Assembly: GCF_003989735.1 (NCBI RefSeq)
Contig: NZ_RZGQ01000001.1
Location: 1 to 64,000, forward strand
Reading direction: 5' to 3'
From: Legionella sp. km772
Lineage (GTDB): Bacteria; Pseudomonadota; Gammaproteobacteria; Legionellales; Legionellaceae
Length of the DNA stretch: 64,000 nt
Position numbers and translations under genes: made by a program. The notes under the pieces were generated by a model that searched no databases, had not been told where the DNA came from, and was given only the letters and a program-made list of their open reading frames with translations. Below, piece after piece: positions 8,256-17,040 of this stretch. How positions within the stretch are numbered: the first letter of the stretch is position 1; each line of letters begins with the position of its first letter.

Positions 8256-10442
8256 TTAAGCGATGTGAACAACATTACCTTGCTTTGAATAGCGTGGTTG
8301 ATTATGCTTTTTTATGAACTTTTCTATTTTCGACTTAAACTGTCGCTTAACGCCCTCCACGCCCAGGCGACTATACTTGGCCATGTCATTAAAATCGCTA
8401 AATTTTCTGGGATTTTCAGACTGTTCTTTGGGTGCAAAAGTTGGCAAGATAATCATGCCATTGACGGCCATGGCGGCTTCTGTGGCCTTTTCCTTGCCCG
8501 GATTCATGCCCTTGCTTAGCTCAAGATGTTTGTCATCATCGGCAGCGATCATTATCGGGATATGTGGATATTTTTCATGCAAGGCTTTGGCGACTGACTT
8601 AAGATTGCCTGAATCAAAGGCTGAAACAACGGCTGGTAGCTCTGTTGCTTCTTTTATTGTTGCGGCAGTGGCATAGCCTTCGGCGATGATAATTACAGGG
8701 GTATTGGCCAGTTTATCCAGCCCGCCCAAGACATGAAAACAACCTTCTTTTCTCGAATTTTTTGCAAAGCGCTTAGTGCCATCATCGGCGATATATTGAA
8801 CCGTCCAAATGGATCCTTCAGTATCGATGGCAGGAACGCAGGTTAAATTGTTGGTTTCATCAGTGTAAACGCCAGAATGAACCTGTATTCCTTTTGCTTT
8901 CAAATAGGGGGTTGGTTCGTTTATCTCATTCATTAGGGATAATTTTTTCTTGAGCATAATCGCCGTACTTCTTTGCGACTCTTCAATCTCAAGCTCGCGA
9001 TTTCTTTGATTTTGTAGGGCTTGAGACTTGAGCGCCAACTTTTGTTCATCAGTCAAAACATAGCCTTTGCTTTTCCATTTCAGCTCTTCCCCGGTACGGT
9101 TGTTTTTGATGTAGCCAGCCGGCATACCGTCTAAATGAGCCACATAGAATCCAGCCTTTTCACCCTGTTTATCCCCATCCATTTCGATTCGGTGCGGCTT
9201 GCTGTCCATGACAGGGTGTTTGCCTGAGACAATTGCCCCCATGCTACTCAGTGCCTCTTTGAATTCATCTTCTGGGGAGATGGCTTTGTCTTGGGCCAAT
9301 GCTTGTGGATTGGGTAACCATGGCTTGATTTTATCTAAAGGAACACCCGGGTTTGCATACCAGCATTTTTGGGCTATATCCCAGGCGATTGCGGCTGTGC
9401 CATCAGGCAGTTTTCCTGTCAGGGCTTTGGCTATCTCTTTGTCTTTGAAGGGAATACCTAACCAAGTCTTTTCAGTGGTGAGTTGTGCATTTTCCATAAC
9501 TCTTCTCTCAATAGTGCTGTCTTCCCTGATTTCTATGGGCTGTGCCTGCTGGATTTCCTGAACTTGATCAAGAGCACAGATGTGATGGACAATCTTTTCA
9601 GCGTCTGCAGAGGCTCTGAAAATTTCGAGGGGATCATCCTCCAAAACCCGAATCCATGACTTAATATAGGCAGTATGTTGTGATGGGTCATGACCAATGC
9701 CGAGTTCAGCCCCTAATAACATGCTGGCAATTTCTGCTCTAAGTTCTTCCTTGGCATAGGCCTCACTGCCAAAGGGATGCCCCAGATCCCTGTCAAGCCT
9801 TGAAGGATGGCCGCTCCAATGACCAAGTTCATGCAGTGCTGTGGCATAATAATTGGCAGCGGATTTGAATTGTTCTTTGGGTGGCAGATGAATACTATCG
9901 CTCGAAAGTATGTAAAAGGCTTTGTCTGATTCTGAATGAAAAATGGCAGCACCGGATTGCAGCAATAGTTTTTCTGCTTTTTCCACCATAGACCATTCCG
10001 GCTCTTTTGTTACAAGGGCTGGCATGTTCTCAATTTGTGAGGCGTGGAAAACTGTTGCATAAAAGACCCGGGGTCTTTCAAGGCTGACTTGAATTTTGAC
10101 TGAATTGCCTTGCTCATCAAGTACAGGGCGTCCAGTCTCATCTTCTTTGACTCGTTCCTCGTTAAATTTCCAGTATTGAATGTTGGTGCCTTTCTCACCT
10201 TTTCGCACCTGCGCATCAATGCTTTGCGCTTGTTTATAGGTCAGCCAGCGATTGTCATCGCTTTGATTGAGCATCAAATACAGAGCATTGATGCCGCGAT
10301 AACGTTTGCCAGTGACGGGATTAAAGGGAACCTGTTCATTGCCAATCCCTGGCTCCCAAGGCTTTAGCCAGGGTGCCGTTCCGCCTTTTAGACTTTCAAT
10401 AATCTGGTTGGCCACAATTTGGTGGTAGGGCATTTTAGTCAT
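8256..10442 (-). CDS. traC: TraC-type primase: ArdC N-domain, zincin-like region, Toprim
   Basis: About 728 residues from the ATG at 10442. This start has GGAGG five to six bases upstream and overlaps the stop of the preceding small gene; an upstream in-frame ATG at 10526 lies inside that gene and is rejected. Domains in order: ArdC-type ssDNA-binding N domain (YHQIVANQIIESLKGGTAPW), metallopeptidase-like HELGHW segment around residue 205, DUF5710-like segment (TWLGIPFKDKEIAKAL), and C-terminal Toprim (IIIAEGYATAATI, then IMIAADDD). It should prime or protect the transferred strand in the recipient. Confidence 0.88.
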   Translation of the reverse strand: MTKMPYHQIVANQIIESLKGGTAPWLKPWEPGIGNEQVPFNPVTGKRYRGINALYLMLNQSDDNRWLTYKQAQSIDAQVRKGEKGTNIQYWKFNEERVKEDETGRPVLDEQGNSVKIQVSLERPRVFYATVFHASQIENMPALVTKEPEWSMVEKAEKLLLQSGAAIFHSESDKAFYILSSDSIHLPPKEQFKSAANYYATALHELGHWSGHPSRLDRDLGHPFGSEAYAKEELRAEIASMLLGAELGIGHDPSQHTAYIKSWIRVLEDDPLEIFRASADAEKIVHHICALDQVQEIQQAQPIEIREDSTIERRVMENAQLTTEKTWLGIPFKDKEIAKALTGKLPDGTAAIAWDIAQKCWYANPGVPLDKIKPWLPNPQALAQDKAISPEDEFKEALSSMGAIVSGKHPVMDSKPHRIEMDGDKQGEKAGFYVAHLDGMPAGYIKNNRTGEELKWKSKGYVLTDEQKLALKSQALQNQRNRELEIEESQRSTAIMLKKKLSLMNEINEPTPYLKAKGIQVHSGVYTDETNNLTCVPAIDTEGSIWTVQYIADDGTKRFAKNSRKEGCFHVLGGLDKLANTPVIIIAEGYATAATIKEATELPAVVSAFDSGNLKSVAKALHEKYPHIPIMIAADDDKHLELSKGMNPGKEKATEAAMAVNGMIILPTFAPKEQSENPRKFSDFNDMAKYSRLGVEGVKRQFKSKIEKFIKKHNQPRYSKQGNVVHIA

Positions 10443-10599
10443 AAGCTGCCTCCATAGCCTCATCTTCGCTAAGTGCATCTTCAACAAATGCGCCCATGAT
10501 GTCCGCCTCAATTGGACTGACTTCAACCAAAAATCCGGGGATGACCAAATCCTCGAATTTTTCTGAAATTACATCCATTAGTTCGTTTTTATTCGTCAT
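10435..10599 (-). CDS. Small acidic transfer-operon protein, 54 residues
   Basis: A short frame encoding a very acidic 54-residue protein (starts MTNKNELMDV, ends EAMEAAYD). It overlaps the traF stop by 11 bases and the traC start by 8 bases, so it is a tightly coupled member of the traG-traF-x-traC operon. Its 3' end supplies the ribosome binding site of traC. RP4 has the small traD gene at the corresponding place between traF and traC, but I see no sequence link that justifies the name. Function unknown. Confidence 0.65.
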   Translation of the reverse strand: MTNKNELMDVISEKFEDLVIPGFLVEVSPIEADIMGAFVEDALSEDEAMEAAYD

Positions 10600-11128
10600 G
10601 ACTTTTCTCCAGTTTATTGATGACCCATAGGGGTCTTAACATTCCCTTGATTTGCCTTGTTTGAACAAGGCCGTAGTAGCGACCATCAAAAGACCATTCG
10701 CTTTGACTGGTCATGGTCATCAGCTCGTCTTTGCTGAGTTGATAATTTGTGGCATGCCATTGGGGTAAGGGGCGATTTAGTCCATCTTTTAACTTCGGCT
10801 TCGAGAAAGGAATACGCGCCTTATTTACAAAGACACCGGCTTTGGTTGTTGAAACGATATCACCAGGGATGGCCACCACCTTTTTCATCAAATAGCCATA
10901 ACCTCCGCAGTTAAGACCATGGTCTATGTAGCTTCTATCAAGGCCAATCCTGAAAGCTGGCCTGTTATCAGGGCAAAAGATGACATAGGCATTCTTGAGC
11001 TCGCCCTCATGGGTGATGCGATATAAGCCAACAGGAATTGAATCGGTGAGATTGATGCGAAATCCCATGCTGATCAAAAGATATGCTAAGCCAATTAAAC
11101 TAATTAGGCAGACAGAGAACCGCTTCAT
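10589..11128 (-). CDS. traF: TraF, S26-family conjugal peptidase
   Basis: 179 residues with one N-terminal membrane segment (residues 4-24). The signal-peptidase-like Ser is in DSIPVGLYRI (about residue 31) and the general-base Lys in MKKVVAIPGD (about residue 87). In RP4 TraF matures and cyclises the TrbC pilin, and a TrbC homologue lies in this operon. The start overlaps the traG stop by ATGA. Confidence 0.9.
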   Translation of the reverse strand: MKRFSVCLISLIGLAYLLISMGFRINLTDSIPVGLYRITHEGELKNAYVIFCPDNRPAFRIGLDRSYIDHGLNCGGYGYLMKKVVAIPGDIVSTTKAGVFVNKARIPFSKPKLKDGLNRPLPQWHATNYQLSKDELMTMTSQSEWSFDGRYYGLVQTRQIKGMLRPLWVINKLEKSHDE

Positions 11129-13014
11129 AATCTAATTTTCTCATCCTTGCTTAATCGAAAACGCAAGATATCGGATACTTCCGGCGCTTCGATGGCGGCT
11201 CGGGCAATGAAAACCGGATCTTTAAAATACAGTGGTTGCTTGCCATAAATCGCAGGGAAGCCCGCTGCATAAACCACCATATCGCCAGCCTCAGTGATCA
11301 AGCCATTGGCATCCTTTTTTGGTCCTGGCATGCGCAAACACTCATCGACTGTTAATAATGGTCTTGATACTTCCTGGATGGTTTTAGATATTTGCGAGAG
11401 AAATGTTGAAATGCGTTTGCCGCTGGTAGTGATGTGTTCTTTAACGATGGTGGTTTGCCCCGTCAGCTTGGATAAATGCTCGGCCGTTTCCACCCGGTTT
11501 GGCGGGTAGGCATTTTGGATATGGCAATTGGATGTAATTGTTTCATCCGGGCCATAACCGCGCTCACGGCTTTTTAGCTGATTGATATCCTGACAGATTA
11601 AATAAAACTTGAGGCCGTATCCGGCAACAAAGGCTAAAGACTCTTGCAAAATATCGAGTTTGCCTAAGCTTGGAAACTCATCAATCATGCAAAGCAGGCG
11701 ATGTTTATAAGTTCTTTTTGCTCGCACATAAGAATGACCCTTTTCATCTGGCACACGCTCAAACTCCATCCTGTCAGCCAAGAGGCGCACTATCATATTA
11801 ATCATAACCCGAACCAAGGGTTGTAGTCTGGCCTTGTCGTTGGGTTGGGTCACTATATAAAGACTCACCGGGCTTTCATGGTTCATCAAATCGCGGATAC
11901 AAAAATCCGAATCAGAGACATTAAAAGCGACCACCGGATCACGGTATAAAGCCAAATAGGATTTCAAAGTCGATAAGACTGAACCGGCTTCTTCCTCAGG
12001 CCTGTCTATCATATCGCGGGCAGAGGCAGAGATAACCGGATGGGTTTTGCCTTCGATATGCGGGTATTGAGTCATTTCAATCAGTAAATCAGCAATATTG
12101 GTATTGGGATCAACCAGCATGTGGTCGATGTTGGGAAAGGTGGCGGGTTCTCCCTGATTTTTTAGCTTGTAAATCGCATGTAAAATAAATCCGACCAGAA
12201 GGGCTTGCGAGGTTTTCTGCCAGTGGGTTTCCAGGCCTTTGCCGTCAGGGTCAACTACCAGTGTTGCGAGATTTTGCACATCACCCACCTCTGATTCCGT
12301 GCCTACCCGGATTTCATCTAACGGATTCCAGCGGGCTGAGCCTTTTAATGTCGCTGGTTCAAAACGGATAACTTTGTTGTTGGCATATTGTTGTCTCCAA
12401 CCGGCTGTCATTGCCCACAGCTCGCCCTTTAAGTCGGTAATAACACAGGAATACTTCCAGGATAACAGGGTGGGAATCACAAGCCCAACCCCTTTGCCAG
12501 AGCGGGTGGGAGCATAGGTTAAGATATGCTCTGGGCCATTGTGGCGCAGATAGTGTATCTCGCCCTGTTCATCTTCAAATGCCCCAACATAGACCCCTTC
12601 GTCATGGCCAATAAGGCTGGCATTTTTTAAATCCTCCATATTGGCCCATCTCGCTGAACCATGCAGGTATTCGCTGATTTCACCTTTTTTAAGTTGTTGA
12701 CTGACAAGAATCACCATCATCAAAAGAAGACTTGTGCTCATCACCACGATGCCAAATGCAGCGTTAAAATAATCCGGGTAGTATTGGTGATATTTAAAAT
12801 TCCATAAAAAAAGCTGCCAAGGCAGATAAACATGGGCAAGCGAAAAGCCTAAATTTTCGTGGTAATGAAATTTCCAGGCCAAATATTGGGTGCCTATTTG
12901 CAGGCTGACTATCACAGACAGCAAGACCAAGCTAATCAGCGGCAGGTTAAACCGCTGATTAGGCTTTTGTCTCACTTGAGGGCCAATGGCTTTATTGGGT
13001 TTGTTCAGTGTCAT
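11125..13014 (-). CDS. traG: TraG/VirD4 type IV coupling protein
   Basis: 629 residues with two or three N-terminal membrane segments (residues 20-105), Walker A TYAPTRSGKGVGLVIP around residue 168 and Walker B LLCMIDEFPSLGKLD around residue 430. It brings the TraI-DNA complex to the Trb pore and energises transfer. The start has GGAGA six bases upstream and overlaps the trbL stop (ATGA). Full family length. Confidence 0.95.
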   Translation of the reverse strand: MTLNKPNKAIGPQVRQKPNQRFNLPLISLVLLSVIVSLQIGTQYLAWKFHYHENLGFSLAHVYLPWQLFLWNFKYHQYYPDYFNAAFGIVVMSTSLLLMMVILVSQQLKKGEISEYLHGSARWANMEDLKNASLIGHDEGVYVGAFEDEQGEIHYLRHNGPEHILTYAPTRSGKGVGLVIPTLLSWKYSCVITDLKGELWAMTAGWRQQYANNKVIRFEPATLKGSARWNPLDEIRVGTESEVGDVQNLATLVVDPDGKGLETHWQKTSQALLVGFILHAIYKLKNQGEPATFPNIDHMLVDPNTNIADLLIEMTQYPHIEGKTHPVISASARDMIDRPEEEAGSVLSTLKSYLALYRDPVVAFNVSDSDFCIRDLMNHESPVSLYIVTQPNDKARLQPLVRVMINMIVRLLADRMEFERVPDEKGHSYVRAKRTYKHRLLCMIDEFPSLGKLDILQESLAFVAGYGLKFYLICQDINQLKSRERGYGPDETITSNCHIQNAYPPNRVETAEHLSKLTGQTTIVKEHITTSGKRISTFLSQISKTIQEVSRPLLTVDECLRMPGPKKDANGLITEAGDMVVYAAGFPAIYGKQPLYFKDPVFIARAAIEAPEVSDILRFRLSKDEKIRL

Positions 13015-14381
13015 TGACTGTCTCCGGCGACCTTGCGATTAACAAACTGACTGACTTCATCAGTGCCTGCGCTAAAACTTCCTTCTGGCGCACCCATTGA
13101 TCTGACGTTTAGCGCGGGTGAGTCTGGCGGCGTTGGTGGGGATGAGTCATTGTTGGCATCCATTCGTTGATGAATGGCATCGGCGATTTTACCCCCCGTG
13201 GTTTCTGCAACTTTCGCCGAGAAGGCTTCTCGGATAGAGGCTGTCTTTTCACGCGCGACTTCTGCGGCACCTGCGGCCAAATGAGATCCGAAGTGACCGG
13301 CAAATTGGGTTGCCCGCCCCATGGCTTCACTTAATCCGCCAGATTTAGGGCTAGAACCGCCATCTGAAACAGTGCCTGTGCTGCTTTGCGATGCAGCATT
13401 GAAGGCGGCCTTCAATGCTGATAAACCACCGGCACCTTCAGCGCTTGCTGTGCCAGCAGCGCTGGCCAGAGCGGCGCCAGCAATTCCTGCAGCACCCAAG
13501 GCACCACCCAAGCCCAGACCACCGCCACCACCTGAGCCACCCGTGACAATCCCGCTTAATACAGGCGGGATTTTATTCACGAGTACCAGCAAAAGAATGG
13601 CAACGACCAGCATGATAAACATTTCTTTCAATAAAATGTCCTTTGCCATGGCAGCGTAATATTGATCAACAAAAGACTTGCCAATGCCAATAATCAAAAT
13701 CATGGCAAAGGCCTGCAAGGCGATACCCAGCACGGTTTTGTAGTATTGAATAGCAATATCCTGCGTCCATCGACCACCACCAAAGCCTAAGAGAATGATG
13801 CCGCCATAGGTTAAAATCCAGGCGGTGATAAGGACAATCAGCATGTTAATACTGACCAGTGCCAAAACCACCAAAATCAGCCCGGCGACTATCAAGCCGA
13901 CTGTGGTGGCGGCTGGTGACCAAATGGATGAGTTATCAATCGCCTTGGAGACGATATCAAAACCCACATCGACAATATCCGATGGCGATACATGGGCATC
14001 AATCCCCGAAGCATTAGCGGCGAGCTTGCGCATGGAATCCATGATGGCTGTTGCAATGGCCGGACCATTCTCTAGAAGCCAATAAAAAAAGCCGACAACC
14101 ACAAAAAATCGCACCGTTTCAGCGAGAAACTCCTGAATATCTGCCCGACGCAAAGCCATAAGACCATAAGTCCAGACCATGCTGATTAAGGCCAAAGACC
14201 AAAAGAGGTAACGGGCATAGGCGAGCAAGGTTTGGCTCCACATGGATGCTGTGCTGGAAAACCGATACAGGATATTATCCAGCAAATCCCTGCTGTCTAT
14301 ACCGCCGCCTTGGGCATAACTGTTAATGGAAAACACCAGTATAAAGAGTGCAATTAAACAGGTGATTGTCTTTTTTTTCAT
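13011..14381 (-). CDS. trbL: TrbL/VirB6-like inner-membrane pore protein
   Basis: About 456 residues from the ATG at 14381, chosen because it begins a good signal peptide (MKKKTITCLIALFILVFS...SYAQ) and follows the trbK stop; the frame extends upstream into trbK and this extension is rejected. Six or more membrane segments occupy residues 30-260, followed by a Gly/Ala-rich low-complexity stretch and a soluble tail. TrbL forms part of the inner-membrane channel of the mating apparatus. Confidence 0.9.
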   Translation of the reverse strand: MKKKTITCLIALFILVFSINSYAQGGGIDSRDLLDNILYRFSSTASMWSQTLLAYARYLFWSLALISMVWTYGLMALRRADIQEFLAETVRFFVVVGFFYWLLENGPAIATAIMDSMRKLAANASGIDAHVSPSDIVDVGFDIVSKAIDNSSIWSPAATTVGLIVAGLILVVLALVSINMLIVLITAWILTYGGIILLGFGGGRWTQDIAIQYYKTVLGIALQAFAMILIIGIGKSFVDQYYAAMAKDILLKEMFIMLVVAILLLVLVNKIPPVLSGIVTGGSGGGGGLGLGGALGAAGIAGAALASAAGTASAEGAGGLSALKAAFNAASQSSTGTVSDGGSSPKSGGLSEAMGRATQFAGHFGSHLAAGAAEVAREKTASIREAFSAKVAETTGGKIADAIHQRMDANNDSSPPTPPDSPALNVRSMGAPEGSFSAGTDEVSQFVNRKVAGDSQ

Positions 14382-14385
14382 AGGA

Positions 14386-14598
14386 TCACCATTTTTTTCC
14401 AGAACTTTTGGTATAGCTGCCTCGCTTGAAGCAGGCATCCCCAATAACTTGCAATTCCTCAGTGGTGCGACCTTCTCTGCTGCTTTCACAGGTCAGGGTG
14501 GCCAGATGCGTGGCTTTTTTGCTTGCCTTGGTTTCTGCACTGTCACAACCGGACAGTAAACAAGCCAGAACTACTATTTTCAGACCTATTTTTTTCAT
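14386..14598 (-). CDS. trbK: TrbK-like small lipoprotein (entry-exclusion candidate)
   Basis: 70 residues with a type II signal peptide and lipobox LLSGC. GGAGAAACA precedes the ATG. Two further Cys occur at about residues 37 and 55. It lies between trbJ and trbL, exactly where RP4 has trbK, the lipoprotein that prevents entry of a like element. The last 12 residues (RGSYTKSSGKKW) nearly repeat the C-terminus of TrbJ, which is unusual. The function is inferred from position and lipoprotein type. Confidence 0.6.
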   Translation of the reverse strand: MKKIGLKIVVLACLLSGCDSAETKASKKATHLATLTCESSREGRTTEELQVIGDACFKRGSYTKSSGKKW

Positions 14599-14624
14599 TG
14601 TTTCTCCTTGTTATTTGAATTGAA

Positions 14625-15365
14625 CTACCATTTTTTTCCTGAGCTTTTGTGGTAGCTTCCTGCGCGAAAACGCTCATCTCCTGCCGATTGAATGGCTTTC
14701 TTGTCGGCAGCCGCAGCATCTTTTACCGCTTGGGCATTTTGTTGCGCCATCAATAAACCCCGGATCTGCATGAGTTGGTGATTTTGTTGACTGGCTAATT
14801 GCGAAGCAGCTTGAAGTGCCTGCTTTTGACCTTCGGCACTTTGCGCCTGGGATTGCAAGGTACGGAGTTTGGCGGAATCGGCTTTTAAGCTTTGCTGTTG
14901 TTTGTCGATGCCTTTGATCATGGCATCATTGGCGCGCTTTTCGGCAACGGAAGCCGCGAGCCTTGTTTGTTTGATTTTTCTTAAGTCTTCAGCTGAACAT
15001 TGGCCACTGTCATTAAAACAGGACGTCTTCTGGTAATATTCCTGGCTTTGAAAGCGGTCAAGATAGCCTTGCAAACTGCCAGCTTCTTGCTTGTAATAAT
15101 CAATGGTATCCGTTGATTCAAGCAAGTTATTAATAACTGAGTTGGCGTTATCCCATTCAAAGGAAGTCAGTGACTTTGTATTTGCCAACATATTCTGGTA
15201 TTGATTAACCTGGTTTTTGTACTGATCAACTTGCGTCTTATACTCACTTAGTTGAGTTGTAATCATTTTCGCATTTTGAATCCAGTTTGCAACGTCGAAC
15301 ACAGGTGCACCGCTTGCAAAAGCATGAAGCGACCAGAGATAAACAAGCATGATTCTCAATTTCAT
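14625..15365 (-). CDS. trbJ: TrbJ/VirB5-like periplasmic pilus-assembly protein
   Basis: 246 residues with a signal peptide (residues 1-19), then GAPVFDVANWIQNAKMITTQL, the conserved start of mature TrbJ, and a long coiled coil (YKTQVDQYKNQVNQYQ). A Cys pair occurs near residue 117. AGGAGA precedes the ATG. TrbJ/VirB5 proteins sit at the pilus tip or help pilus assembly. The C-terminus GSYHKSSGKKW is shared with the adjacent lipoprotein. Confidence 0.85.
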   Translation of the reverse strand: MKLRIMLVYLWSLHAFASGAPVFDVANWIQNAKMITTQLSEYKTQVDQYKNQVNQYQNMLANTKSLTSFEWDNANSVINNLLESTDTIDYYKQEAGSLQGYLDRFQSQEYYQKTSCFNDSGQCSAEDLRKIKQTRLAASVAEKRANDAMIKGIDKQQQSLKADSAKLRTLQSQAQSAEGQKQALQAASQLASQQNHQLMQIRGLLMAQQNAQAVKDAAAADKKAIQSAGDERFRAGSYHKSSGKKW

Positions 15366-15380
15366 AACATTTCTCCTATA

Positions 15381-16622
15381 TTAATAAGCAAATTGGCGAT
15401 AAGGCCGGTTAAAGGTTAAGTCTTTCACCACGATAATATTGAAGCGGTAGCCAGGCCGAATATTGATAGTCGGAGAGACATTCAAATTTTTGGACACCAG
15501 CTGCGAGGTTACCTCACCCAATTGCTGGCCTAAGGCCTGACTTAAAACACTGCCCGCGGTTGGTTGGGCAAAGCCGTATTGGTTGGGTTGATTAATATTT
15601 TGACTGTAGGTAATGCCAGCGACAATGCCAGACATCAAAAGTGCAGATCCATAGATTCTTGCATAATGATGATCAACCTGATCGCGATAGCCTGCATATC
15701 CCGCACTATCTGAGCCAGGCATAGAGCCGATATCCAGTGCTTTACCATCAGGGAAAACCAGTCTTTGCCAAGCAACCAGCACTGAGTTTTGACCAAAGCT
15801 CACATCGCTGGAATAAACTCCTATCAGTTTTGTGCCTTGGGGAATCAAAAGATGTTTGCCTGTTGGCGTGTCATAAACATTTTGCGAGACTTGACCGATG
15901 ATTTGCCCTGGTAATTCCGAGGTAATACCGCTTACCATCACGCCGGGGATAACAGAGCCTGCCCGCAACTCAAATCGACTATTGGGATTTTCAAGCCTTG
16001 AGTTTAAATGCCAGCGCATCTCGTTTTCCTCTCCACCAATATTCAAGGCCACGGGTCTTGCATTTTGCTTTTGCTGCAAGGCTTGCAGTTGTGCTTTAAA
16101 GTGAGATGCTACGTCTATATCCATGGTTTCATCCTGGTTGGCTGGCAATGCTCTTGGCGGCTTGTTATTGTTCAACCGGGTGCTATCAACCATGATGGCG
16201 GTCTTGGCCTTGACCGCTTCCTCAAAATCCTGCGTTTTTTCCTGGCGGATGCGCTCTATTTCGGTATCTGAAATAGTTTGATCTTCCAAATCCTTGGGCT
16301 TTGGGAGGGGTTCCGGTAAGTCAATTGATGGCCTAGCGGTTTGAATTTCTTCAAAAGCTGGCAAGACCCCGGCCTTGCGATTTCCCACTATCTCATTGGC
16401 AAGGCTTAAGGTATTTTTCTTGGCACTCGCAATTTTTAATGGTTCTACGATCTGATTCTGTGCATTACCGCGCTTATATGCCACCAAAGCAATCAGCAGG
16501 ACAAAGACAGTCAGAACACTAATAGCAATGACCAGGGGTAGATTATTAACTCGTTTCACACCGGCTGTGTTGAGCTTTTGGGGTGAAGAATCAGGTGACA
16601 GCAAATCATTATTTGGTTTCAT
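15381..16622 (-). CDS. trbI: TrbI/VirB10-like core protein
   Basis: About 413 residues. It has a single N-terminal membrane segment (residues 28-49), a periplasmic Pro/Lys-rich linker and a C-terminal VirB10 beta-barrel domain (SVIPGVMVSGITSELPGQIIGQV, then LLIPQGTKLIGVY and GYRFNIIVVKDL). It spans inner and outer membranes and links coupling-protein energy to the outer pore. GGAG lies eight bases before the ATG at 16622; the preceding TTG is not needed. Confidence 0.95.
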   Translation of the reverse strand: MKPNNDLLSPDSSPQKLNTAGVKRVNNLPLVIAISVLTVFVLLIALVAYKRGNAQNQIVEPLKIASAKKNTLSLANEIVGNRKAGVLPAFEEIQTARPSIDLPEPLPKPKDLEDQTISDTEIERIRQEKTQDFEEAVKAKTAIMVDSTRLNNNKPPRALPANQDETMDIDVASHFKAQLQALQQKQNARPVALNIGGEENEMRWHLNSRLENPNSRFELRAGSVIPGVMVSGITSELPGQIIGQVSQNVYDTPTGKHLLIPQGTKLIGVYSSDVSFGQNSVLVAWQRLVFPDGKALDIGSMPGSDSAGYAGYRDQVDHHYARIYGSALLMSGIVAGITYSQNINQPNQYGFAQPTAGSVLSQALGQQLGEVTSQLVSKNLNVSPTINIRPGYRFNIIVVKDLTFNRPYRQFAY

Positions 16623-16627
16623 CAATA

Positions 16628-17038
16628 TTACTCCTTGTGCGACCAGGCGCTAACTGGGGCAAGCTGGTTCTTGTTGCTGTCGTAAAGCCTGCTCAAGGCT
16701 TGGCTGTTGATATACAGGCTGACCCGATACAATTGCCCCAGCTCTATCTCATCGACCACATAGAAAAAATTGGCCTTTTGCTTTTGCTGGACGTTTTCAA
16801 TCACGCCATAGCCTTTTTTTCGCATCTCTTGAATGAGACTTCGCCCAAAACCATCAGTTACTTTTTGATTAAGGCAAAAGGTATTCTGCGCCGGGGGATA
16901 AATGCGGATTAATTGCTGCACGGCATCCTGAGCCAGATAAACATTACGGCCTTCCTCTGGAGTAGTGAAATTGCCATAACGCATAGTTGTACAGCTTGAT
17001 AACAGAATCATCAGTAGTATCAGACTTAATTTTTTCAT
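16628..17038 (-). CDS. trbH: TrbH-like lipoprotein (VirB7-like role)
   Basis: 136 residues with a lipoprotein signal peptide ending in LLSSC. It lies between trbG and trbI as in RP4, where TrbH is an outer-membrane lipoprotein that stabilises the VirB9-like partner. The ATG at 17038, two bases after the trbG stop, is chosen over a GTG three codons upstream; a GAGG lies upstream. Confidence 0.8.
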   Translation of the reverse strand: MKKLSLILLMILLSSCTTMRYGNFTTPEEGRNVYLAQDAVQQLIRIYPPAQNTFCLNQKVTDGFGRSLIQEMRKKGYGVIENVQQKQKANFFYVVDEIELGQLYRVSLYINSQALSRLYDSNKNQLAPVSAWSHKE

Positions 17039-17040
17039 CT

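Noticed and set aside
10442-10526. Longer traC start at 10526
   Set aside because: The extension overlaps the 54-residue acidic gene entirely, while the ATG at 10442 has a strong GGAGG and begins the conserved ArdC-type sequence.
13321-13659. Plus-strand 112-codon frame opposite trbL
   Set aside because: It mirrors the Gly/Ala-rich low-complexity part of trbL, giving a Pro/Ala-rich product, and lacks a ribosome binding site.
14386-14489. Extended N-terminus of trbL into trbK
   Set aside because: The extended part lacks conserved features and would bury the signal peptide that starts at 14381.
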